Source: Locusta migratoria (Eukaryota; Arthropoda; Insecta; Orthoptera; Acrididae). Taken from it: 64,000 nucleotides of DNA. Each line of letters begins with the position of its first letter. Positions within the stretch are counted from its first letter, which is position 1. The stretch spans positions 27,383,759-27,447,758 of the forward strand of contig CM048744.1 of NCBI GenBank assembly GCA_026315105.1, in the 5' to 3' direction. Shown here piece after piece: positions 23,614 through 30,860 of the stretch. Under the pieces are notes generated by a model, which saw nothing but the letters and a program-made list of their open reading frames with translations, had not been told where the DNA came from and did no database searches. A program made the position numbers and the translations under genes.

Positions 23614-24497
23614 TCTTCTTTCCTTTCTTTTGTTTTATGGCTTTACAGCGAGGAGAAAGGGTTATTCTCCAGTGGAATTGCGGCGGCTTCTTCAATCACC
23701 TGGCCGAGCTGCGCCAATTACTCTGGCGCTACCCTGCACTTTGTATCGCCCTACAGGAGACATGGTTTCCAACACAGTGCACCCCTGCCCTCCGGGGCTA
23801 CTACCGCAACAGGACCCTTTACGACAGGGTGTCTGGCGGTGTCTGCCTGTATGTCCTGGACACTGTACCCAGTGCCCCAGTGCCACTCAACACCACTCTT
23901 GAGGCAGTAGCTGTCAGAATCCGGGCAACGCAGGAATTCACTGTCTGCAGCTTGTACCTTCCTCCGGATGAGGCCGTGTCTCTCAACACCCTTACTGCTC
24001 TGGTCTCGCAACTTCCCCCACCATTCCTCCTTTTGGGGGACTTCACCGCCCACAACCCTCTGTGGGGTGGACTCCAGACCACAGGCCGCGGTAGGGATGT
24101 TGAGACATTAGTGGCGCAACAAGACCTTTGCCTCCAGAATACAGGTGCCCCCACGCATTTAAGCGTGGCACAAGGCACGTATTCAGCGATCGACCTCTCC
24201 GTCTGCAGCCCCAGCCTTCGACCACACTTCGGTTGGCGTGTGTATGAGGACCTGTGTGGCAGCGACCACTTCCCAATTTTTGTGTCGCTCCCGCAGTACC
24301 AAGCTGCAGACAGCTTACCCCGTTGGTGTCTCCGTAGGGCTGACTGGCCAGTCTATACTTCAACCGCTGTCATCGCTGCACCACTTCCAGATGACACTGA
24401 CAATGCAGTCCAGCAGGTGACTGACAGTATTGTCATGGCCGCTGAGGTAGCAGTTCCACTAGGCGTAGGTCCGTGCCTTGGTGGACACCGGAGATAG
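23610..24497 (+). CDS. LINE-E ORF2, endonuclease part
   Basis: The ORF opens at the ATG of an ATGA overlap with ORF1. Motifs in order: ILQWNCGG (N), LCIALQETW (E), VAVRIRA, LLLGDFTAHNPLWGG, TYSAIDLSV and GSDHFPIFVSL (SDH). The GDFTAH block normally reads GDFNAH, so a catalytic Asn is replaced by Thr and DNA nicking is likely impaired. At about 24470 a one-base indel moves the frame: this ORF ends GPCLGGHRR at 24497, while the polymerase frame continues PWWTPEIAEAIRERR. In an intact element the two parts form one polyprotein. Confidence 0.88.
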   Translation: MIFFPFFCFMALQRGERVILQWNCGGFFNHLAELRQLLWRYPALCIALQETWFPTQCTPALRGYYRNRTLYDRVSGGVCLYVLDTVPSAPVPLNTTLEAVAVRIRATQEFTVCSLYLPPDEAVSLNTLTALVSQLPPPFLLLGDFTAHNPLWGGLQTTGRGRDVETLVAQQDLCLQNTGAPTHLSVAQGTYSAIDLSVCSPSLRPHFGWRVYEDLCGSDHFPIFVSLPQYQAADSLPRWCLRRADWPVYTSTAVIAAPLPDDTDNAVQQVTDSIVMAAEVAVPLGVGPCLGGHRR

Positions 24498-27310
24498 CTG
24501 AGGCTATCCGGGAACGTCGGCGAGCGCTTCAGCGCCATCGACGCCACCCTTCCGTGGAGAATTTGGTGGCCTTTAAACGGCTCCGTGCGCGTGCTCGACG
24601 ACTCGTGCAACAGAGCAAGCAGGATTCCTGGGAGCGGTATGTAGCCAGTATCGGCTCCCGCACCTCCCTGACTCAGGTATGGACGCAAGTCCGACGCGTC
24701 TTTGGATACCGCCCGCCGACAGGAATCCTATCCCTCGCCATCCAGGGGGTGCTCAGCACGCTCCCGCCAGCGATCGCCGACCACATGGCAGACCACTACG
24801 CACAATGCTCTGCGACTGCCACGTATAGTGCCGACTTCCGCTCCCTCAAAGAGCGGGCCGAGCGGAAACAGTTATCCTCCCGCACTCGTCGTCGGGAAAT
24901 ATACAACGACCCGTTTAGCGAGTGGGAGTTCCGAACTGCCCTTGCTGCTTGTCCTGATACAACTCCAGGACCTGATAGGATTCACGGCCAATTCCTCCGA
25001 CACCTTTCACCAGAGTTTCAACGCCGCATTCTCGCCCTGTTTAACCATCTATGGGCAGAGGGCACTTTCCTGTCGCAGTGGCGGGAAAGCATTATCATCC
25101 CGGTGCTGAAACCTGGTGCAGATCCCCAGGTGGCTGACAATTACCGTCCGATCAGCCTCACCAACGTTCTCTGCAAGCTCTTCGAACGTATGGTGAGTCG
25201 GCGGCTTATGTGGATCCTTGAAGAGCGTGGACTCCTTGCTCCACAACAAGGGGGCTTTCGCCAGGGCTGTTCTATCATTGAAAACCTCGTGTCACTGGGG
25301 TCGGCCATTCGCACGGCGTTTTCTAGGCGTGAGCATTTGGTAGCTGTATTTTTCGACCTACGAAAGGCGTATGACACCACCTGGCGCCACCATATTTTAA
25401 CAACTCTTCATGACTGGGGCTTACGGGGTGCCCTTCCTATTTTTATTCGCAATTTCCTCTCCAACCGCTCGTTTCGGGTGAGGGTTGGGGCATCTTTTAG
25501 CTCTCCCCATATTCAAGAGAACGGTGTTCCACAGGGCTCTGTCCTCAGTGTCCCGTTGTTTTTAGTTGCAATTAACGGTCTTGCTGCGGCTGTGGTGTCA
25601 TCAGTCAGTTGCTCCCTGTTCGCTGATGACTTCTGCCTGTATTTCAGCTCCGTTGGCATCGGCGTAGCTGAACGACGGCTGCAGGGTGCCATCCGAAAGG
25701 CCCACTCATGGGCCTCTACTCACGGATTTCAGTTCTCCGCGCAGAAAACCCGTGTGATGCACTTCTGTCGCCGTCAGGTAGTTCACCCTGACCCAGAGCT
25801 CTACTTGGGTGGTGAACTACTTCAGGTCGAAGAAACACATCGCTTCCTGGGCATGGTCTTCGATGCCCGGCTGACTTGGGTGCCACACCTACGCCAGCTG
25901 CGACAAAAGTGTTGGCGGCATTTAAATATTCTTAGATACCTCAGCCATACTGGATGGGGAGCAGCACGTTCCACCCTTCTTCAGCTCTACAAGTCACTTA
26001 TTCTGTCTCGGCTTGATTACGGGAGCTTGGTTTATGACTCGGCAGCCCCTTCTGCCTTGCGAGTCCTAGACCCCGTCCACCACACAGGTGTACGTCTCGC
26101 AACAGGGGCTTTTCGCACCAGTCCCGTAACGAGCCTTCTAGCTGAAGCTGGTGTTCCCCCTCTGCGGTATCGCCGGCAACGGCTGTTGGTGAGCTACATT
26201 GCCCGGGTTCATGCTTCACCCCGCCATCCGAACCAGAGGCTTCTCTTCCCACTTTCTGCACTCCCTTCCCCACGGCATCGGCCCAGGTCGGGTCTCCCGA
26301 TTGCGGTCCGTGTCCGTTCCCTTCTCTCCTCACTTGATTCCTTACCGCTTCCTCCACCTTACCATTACTCCCTCCGTATCCCCCCCTGGAAAATTCCTCG
26401 CCTGGAGCTTCGGCTGGACTTGTCCCAGGATTCGAAAGCCTCGATTTCACCACTGCTTCTCCGTCGCCGGTTCCATGCACTGCTTGATTCGTTTCACGGA
26501 GCAAACATCATCTACACGGACGGTTCTTTGGCCGATGGCCATGCTGGATATGCCTTTATCTATGGTGACCGCATCGAACAGCGGTCATTGCCTTGTGGAA
26601 GCAGCATCTTTACTGCAGAACTGGTCGGTATTTTGAGAGCTCTTGAACACCTCAGAGCTCGCCCCAGGGGGTCGTTCGTCATCTGCAGCGACTCCCTGAG
26701 TGGCTTACAGGCCCTCGACCAGTTTCTACCGAAACACACAGTGGCGCGAGCCATTCAAGATGCTGTCTTCGCCCTTGGCGAGTCAGGCCGTTCTGTCGTT
26801 TTTGTCTGGACGCCAGGGCACATAGGTATACCGGGCAATGAACGTGTTGATCAGCTGGCCAAGCAGGCCACCACTATGCGGTCCCTGGATATTGGCCTCC
26901 CAGTTTCCGACCTCCAAGCCCAGTTGACCCGCAAGGTCTTAGGGGTTTGGAATTCTGAATGGGCAGATTCGACTGAACCGAATAAGCTCCGTGCCGTCAA
27001 GCCGTCTACTGCTGCATGGAAGACGTCCCTGAGGGCTTCTCGCAGGGAGTCGGTCGTCCTTTGCCGACTCCGTATAGGCCATACTTGGCTTACGCACGGT
27101 CACCTCCTGCGTCGCGAGAACCCTCCTCAGTGTCGATGTGGTGCGCCTTTGACGGTCGCCCACATCTTAATTGAATCTCGCAATTTAGCCGCAGCAAGAC
27201 GCTGTTTTAATCTTTCTGACACTTTGCAGCTAGCATTAGCTAACAATACCTCCACGGTTGACTCTGTTTTAAATTTTATGCGTGAGTGTGGACTTTACAA
27301 GTCACTTTAA
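24473..27310 (+). CDS. LINE-E ORF2, reverse transcriptase and RNase H
   Basis: There are 945 open codons without a stop. RT motifs: TTPGPDRIHGQFL (Gly of GPDGI changed to Arg), NYRPISLTNVLCKLFERMV, QGGFRQGCSIIENL, VFFDLRKAYDTTW (catalytic Asp), GVPQGSVLSVPLFLVAING and SLFADDFCLYF (catalytic FADD at about residue 383), then FLGMVFDARLTW in the thumb. RNase H covers about residues 678-795: IYTDGSLADG, FTAELVGILRALEHL, ICSDSLSGLQAL and WTPGHIGIPGNERVDQLAKQ carry the D-E-D-D residues. A terminal zinc-binding segment CRCGAPLTVAHILIES has lost its last Cys to Ser. It cannot be translated from the ORF2 start because of the frameshift upstream, though the polymerase itself looks intact. It copies LINE RNA, and probably SINE-1 RNA, into DNA at the nicked target. 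Confidence 0.93.
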   Translation: MPWWTPEIAEAIRERRRALQRHRRHPSVENLVAFKRLRARARRLVQQSKQDSWERYVASIGSRTSLTQVWTQVRRVFGYRPPTGILSLAIQGVLSTLPPAIADHMADHYAQCSATATYSADFRSLKERAERKQLSSRTRRREIYNDPFSEWEFRTALAACPDTTPGPDRIHGQFLRHLSPEFQRRILALFNHLWAEGTFLSQWRESIIIPVLKPGADPQVADNYRPISLTNVLCKLFERMVSRRLMWILEERGLLAPQQGGFRQGCSIIENLVSLGSAIRTAFSRREHLVAVFFDLRKAYDTTWRHHILTTLHDWGLRGALPIFIRNFLSNRSFRVRVGASFSSPHIQENGVPQGSVLSVPLFLVAINGLAAAVVSSVSCSLFADDFCLYFSSVGIGVAERRLQGAIRKAHSWASTHGFQFSAQKTRVMHFCRRQVVHPDPELYLGGELLQVEETHRFLGMVFDARLTWVPHLRQLRQKCWRHLNILRYLSHTGWGAARSTLLQLYKSLILSRLDYGSLVYDSAAPSALRVLDPVHHTGVRLATGAFRTSPVTSLLAEAGVPPLRYRRQRLLVSYIARVHASPRHPNQRLLFPLSALPSPRHRPRSGLPIAVRVRSLLSSLDSLPLPPPYHYSLRIPPWKIPRLELRLDLSQDSKASISPLLLRRRFHALLDSFHGANIIYTDGSLADGHAGYAFIYGDRIEQRSLPCGSSIFTAELVGILRALEHLRARPRGSFVICSDSLSGLQALDQFLPKHTVARAIQDAVFALGESGRSVVFVWTPGHIGIPGNERVDQLAKQATTMRSLDIGLPVSDLQAQLTRKVLGVWNSEWADSTEPNKLRAVKPSTAAWKTSLRASRRESVVLCRLRIGHTWLTHGHLLRRENPPQCRCGAPLTVAHILIESRNLAAARRCFNLSDTLQLALANNTSTVDSVLNFMRECGLYKSL

Positions 27311-27575
27311 AGTTTGTGTTTGTCATTTCTCTGTCCTCCGCCTGCTTAAGTCTGTTAGGTGGGTGGTTTTAACGTGTTCCAGAGTGGCTGGGTGTGTTCC
27401 TTATATCCTTGTGACCACCCAGCAAAAACACTCTTGTGCTGTTTCGGCTGTTTTATCCCTTCTTCGTTTTTAATCGTATCCTTTCTTTCTATTAGTCTGT
27501 AAGTTTTAAACTTTGACTTGTTAATGCATTCACTTCGGATCGCTTAACAAAATGTTTTATCTCTTTGACTAGAAA

Positions 27576-27608
27576 AAGGGACTGATAACCGTCGTTGTTT
27601 AGTCCCTT
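27576..27608 (+). other. LINE-E 3' stem-loop
   Basis: AAGGGACT at 27576-27583 pairs perfectly with AGTCCCTT at 27601-27608 around a 17-base loop starting GATAACC. It lies directly before the (AAC)n tail, where the RT of stringent LINEs recognises its own RNA. The same GGGACTGAT...AGTCCC hairpin closes the SINE-1 copies in this window. Confidence 0.75.
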
Positions 27609-27611
27609 CAA

Positions 27612-27641
27612 AAACACAACAACAACAACAACAACAACAAC
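27612..27641 (+). repeat. (AAC)n tail of LINE-E
   Basis: The element ends in about nine AAC units, immediately followed by the right target duplication GATTCCTCAA. Trinucleotide tails replace poly(A) in I-superfamily LINEs. Confidence 0.9.
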
Positions 27642-27651
27642 GATTCCTCAA

Positions 27652-28540
27652 ACTGAAAAGGAATCAAAAATGGGGTGCCACAAGGTTCGGTCTTGGGCCC
27701 TTTGCTGTTCTTAATATACATTAATGACTAGCCAATCTATATTCATGAAGATGCAAAGCTGGTTCTTTTTCTGATGATACAAGTATAGTTATTACACCTG
27801 ACAGACAAAAACTAACTGATGAAATTATAAACGACGTCTTTCAGAAAATCATTAAGTGGTTCTCAGCAAATGGACTATCATTAAATTTTGATGAAACACA
27901 ATACATACAGTACCATACAGTAAATGGAATGACACCATCAATAAATATAGACTTTGGTCAGAAATCTGTAGCAAAGGTAGAATATTCAAAATTTGTAGGT
28001 ATAAGCATTGATGAGGGGTTGAACAGGAAGAAAGACATTTAAGATCTGTTGAAACTTTTGAGTTCAGCAATTTATGCTATTAGGGTAATAGCAAATTTTG
28101 GTGATATACATCTCAGTAATTTAGCTTACTATGCCTATTTTCAGTCTCTGCTTTCGTATGGCATCATTTTCTGGGGTAATTCATCATTGAGTAAAAACGT
28201 ATTCATTGCACAAAAGCGTGTGATCAAAATAATTGCCGGAGCACTTATTTAATTGCTGCAGACACTTATTTAAAGAGCTAGAGATCTTCACACTAGCTTC
28301 TCAGTATATATATTCACTTATGAATTTCGTTATTACCAATTCCACCGAATTTAAAAGCAATAGCAGTGTACATAACTACAACACTAGGAGAAAGAATGAT
28401 CTTCACCATTCTAGGTTAAATCTAGCTTTGGCAGAGAAAGGGGTGAATTATGCAGCCACAAAAGTCTTTGGTCACTTACCAAAGAACGTCAAAAGCCTGA
28501 CAGATAGCCAACAAGCATTTAAAAATAAATTAAAATGATT
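27652..28540 (+). pseudogene. LINE-D RT, second half
   Basis: Coding similarity resumes after the LINE-E target duplication: KNGVPQGSVLGPLLFLIYIN, VLFSDDTSIVI (catalytic block FSDD in place of FADD), KWFSANGLSLNFDETQY, FVGISIDEGLN (a change from LGI) and SLLSYGIIFWGNSS. Stops interrupt at about 27729 and 28038. The end reads NYNTRRKNDLHH and FKNKLK, as in Jockey/CR1-type C-termini. Confidence 0.8.
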
Positions 28541-29020
28541 TCTGCATGGTAACTCCTTCTACACTATTCATGAGTTTTTATATATAAATTAGTAATTTTG
28601 AAGAAATAAAAATACAAAGTAATAATAAAAAATTGTGTCATGTAATATTTAGTAGAAAGTAATAATTTGTAAAGACGCCTTTCATTAATCTGACACGATC
28701 CACATCATTACGAAGTGTCATATTCATGATCTATGGAACAACTACTAATCTAATCTAATCTAATTTAACTGCTCAAATTTTCTATCAGCGTCGCCTTGCG
28801 GCGTTTGATATATTCCGGTTCCTCACGTCACTTGACAATCAACTGTCCGCGCAGTAACAAATACTCATGTGATATATCTATATTCATTCTGTGAACGCGG
28901 ACCTATCCAACACAACGCGGTTGATGAGGTAGGTTATACATCTCCACACACGCTCTGCTTACCACCGTCCCCTGTCTTCGATCTTTCGGCCAAACTGCTG
29001 ATCATCGCGTGCCTTAATAC

Positions 29021-29221
29021 CAGCCGGCCGCGGTGGCCGAGGGGACTGAGGCGCTCCAGTCACGGTCCGCACGGCCACTACGGTCGGGGGTTCGAATCCC
29101 CCCTCGGGCATGGATATTTGTGCCGTCCTTAGGATTAACTAGTTCATAAGTAGTTTGTAAGTTTAGGGACTGATGACCCCGTAGTTAAGTCCCATAGACT
29201 CTACAAACATTTGAACCTCTA
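29021..29221 (+). mobile_element. SINE-1, full length with target duplication
   Basis: This is the reference copy for the first head type: CGGCCGCGGTGGCCGAGGGG (A box TGGCCGAGGGG), GCACGGCCACTACGG, B box GGGGGTTCGAATCC, CCTCGGGCATGGATATTTG, stem-loop halves GGGACTGATGACC and TTAAGTCCC, and the end CATTTGAAC. TTAATACCA occurs on both sides (about 29012-29020 and 29222-29230), a 9-bp target duplication. The head resembles a tRNA of the Leu/Ser type with a long variable arm. Confidence 0.9.
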
Positions 29222-29230
29222 TTAATACCA

Positions 29231-29837
29231 ACTAATACCATCCAGCTGTTTCTGTGGTATGTTCATGTCCCCAATTCATTCTTTCCTGTTGTTATTATAG
29301 TGGATAGGTCCATGGCATGAAACTGACATTGTTTGTATATTTTCCCTGTTACAGTATTCTGATGATGCGCGAAACGCTTTAAAAGTAATAAATATTATAA
29401 TCGCAACAGAGACTGCTTTTCAATTCAATTTTTTTTGTTAGTCTAGAATAAACAGTAACATCGCAATTCTGGGTGAGTGTTGCTGTGTGGGGATGAGAAT
29501 GGTGGGAATGACCGGACAGTAAGTGGAATGTTGTGATAGGTGGAAAGTAGTGTGAGATTTGGGATAAGAGTCGGGAGGGAGGGTGACGGTTTGGAAATAG
29601 AGTGTTTTGTTTTTGCTTAGGTGTAGGTGAAGTGAAGGAGTGCTAATGAAGTTGAACACCTGTGTAATGGAAGAAGAAGGCGACCAGCATGGAGAGAAAG
29701 GGATGATGGTAGTCCACAGTGGGAGACTCCGACAGAGGATATGTGCTAACGGGAGGAAAACGAGACAGTGGGGAGAGACATGCCGAGACAGTGGCGGTGA
29801 AAGGTGTGTGACACCTTCTTTACTATGAGAGACTGAG
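29231..29837. other. unassigned, contains a ribozyme-like motif
   Basis: Apart from the hammerhead-like motif near 29355-29380 nothing was recognised. Bases 29640-29830 are purine-rich with no coding motif. Confidence 0.45.
29355..29380 (+). ncRNA. minimal hammerhead-like motif
   Basis: CTGATGA is followed after only five bases (TGCGC) by GAAAC and then GCTTTAAAAG. Both conserved cores are exact, but stem II is shortened to almost nothing, so self-cleavage is doubtful. The following sequence, AATAAATATTATAATCGC, may be the end of a Penelope-like copy. Confidence 0.35.
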
Positions 29838-30053
29838 CAGCCGCGGAGCGAACGTCGTGTGCACTGATCGATTTGCTCGAGTGCATTCATCCGTTCGCCG
29901 TCGGAGGTTCGAGTCCTCCCTCGGATATGGGTGTGTGTGTGTGTGTGTGTGTGTGTCGTTTTTTAGGATTAGTTCGTTTAAGTGGTATGTAACTTTAGAG
30001 ACCGATGACCCATTGCAGCTAGGTCTTATAAGTTTACAAACATTTGAACATTT
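29838..30053 (+). mobile_element. SINE-1 variant with GT expansion
   Basis: Head CAGCCGCGGAGCGAACGTCG, B box GGAGGTTCGAGTCC, then CCTCGGATATGG and a (GT)n run at 29930-29956 in the place of ATTTGTGTCG. The tail reads GAGACCGATGACCC, then TAGGTCTTATAAG, then ACAAACATTTGAACATTT. It is a third variant of the head, diverged from the other two. Confidence 0.8.
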
Positions 30054-30059
30054 GGAGAC

Positions 30060-30860
30060 TGACAAGTAAAGTACTTGGGCTCGAACAAACACATATACAC
30101 CAAAATCGTATGAGAGATATTGTAAAGGTCCCTTATTGCACTAGTGACACTCCCGCATCTGCAAAACTCTGCAGTCGTCCGTTAGAGGACTCTGCGTGTG
30201 CCTTGCCACATTGCACTTTGACCTGTCGGTTCGCCAGTAGGGACGGTGCAGTGTGCCTCCGAAGTTGCGTTTTGTGACATTTGTATGATGAAGCGTCAGA
30301 TGGAGCAGCGATTGATAATCAATCCTGCTAAAGTATTGCGATTGGTTGAGATGAAGTTACGAAGAACCATTCTTCGTGAAGATGGTATTGGTGTAAACCA
30401 TGAATCCTTCGCATGCTTTCTCGTATCTATTATGGTACAGAAATATGAGCATAAGTTAGATACTGTTGTAACACTAACACATATTGATGATATTAGGGAT
30501 GATAATGACGAAGAACTCATTGCTAGCGGTAGTGCTACGATAAGTGCGGGAAGAGGCGATGGAAGCAGTGGCAGTGAATACCAACAGTCTTCCGAGAAGA
30601 AAGTTAAAGTTGCTACTATCATTACGGCTTTTGATGACAATACGCTAGAGAACATGTACGACGATTATTACATAAGTTATAGTTCAGATATCTGAATTAC
30701 GTAGGGCGTCTACAAATACATCTAAAGTGCTATCTAGAGCATGATTGCAAAGTTGTGCATAAAAACGACACCCACCAGCACATTGAGCTGTACGTAGAGA
30801 TACTGTAACCAAACGTTCATACAGATATGTTTGTTCGAGCCGAAGTACTTTCGTTGTGAG
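30060..30860 (+). mobile_element. unidentified element with imperfect terminal inverted repeats
   Basis: The left end ACTGACAAGTAAAGTACTTG, continuing GGCTCGAACAAACA, is mirrored at the right end, whose complement reads ACTCACAACGAAAGTACTTC then GGCTCGAACAAACA. Weaker mirror similarity runs inward for about 120 bases (TGCAAAACTCTGCA against TGCACAACTTTGCA). Between the arms lies one ORF of 136 codons. No target duplication was resolved, and I cannot assign a transposon superfamily. It lies directly downstream of a SINE-1. Confidence 0.5.
30285..30695 (+). CDS. unidentified 136-codon ORF inside an inverted-repeat element
   Basis: The first ATG gives MMKRQMEQRLIINPAKVLRL. The N-terminal half is basic and helical in character; the C-terminal half is acidic and Ser/Gly/Asp-rich (DDIRDDNDEELIASG, ending DDYYISYSSDI). 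No transposase catalytic motif, zinc finger or signal peptide is visible. It starts about 200 bases inside the left arm and ends about 130 bases before the right arm's outer block. It could be an accessory protein or an exon of a DNA transposon, or a captured host fragment. A chance ORF is possible, though 149 open codons in AT-balanced DNA is longer than most chance ORFs here. Confidence 0.4.
   Translation: MMKRQMEQRLIINPAKVLRLVEMKLRRTILREDGIGVNHESFACFLVSIMVQKYEHKLDTVVTLTHIDDIRDDNDEELIASGSATISAGRGDGSSGSEYQQSSEKKVKVATIITAFDDNTLENMYDDYYISYSSDI

Larger units (their letters stand above)
21732..27641 (+). mobile_element. LINE-E, I-clade, near full-length with target duplication
   Basis: The element is bounded by GATTCCTCAA at 21722-21731 and again at 27642-27651, a 10-bp target-site duplication inside LINE-D. 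It has a 5' leader, ORF1 with CCHC knuckles, ORF2 with endonuclease, RT and RNase H, a 3' stem-loop and an (AAC)n tail. RNase H in ORF2 places it in the I superfamily. Length is 5910 bp. Only three lesions are evident: one-base frameshifts in ORF1 (near 22810) and ORF2 (near 24470), and an endonuclease active-site change. It is therefore a young copy compared with everything around it. Confidence 0.93.
20900..28767 (+). mobile_element. LINE-D (Jockey/CR1-like), split by LINE-E
   Basis: Reverse-transcriptase fragments lie on both sides of a 5.9-kb insertion and are collinear: fingers to palm at 21079-21730, then GVPQGSVLGP to the thumb at 27652-28540. The element ends in CTAATCTAATCTAATCTAA at about 28749-28767, a simple-repeat tail of the sort seen on Jockey/CR1-like LINEs. 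Only the polymerase region is present; the endonuclease is missing, so the copy was 5' truncated before being interrupted. Confidence 0.8.

Noticed and set aside
29021..29105. A functional tRNA gene (A and B boxes, tRNA-like ends)
   Set aside because: The same head recurs with a constant SINE body and target duplications, and the acceptor stem does not pair as in a true tRNA.
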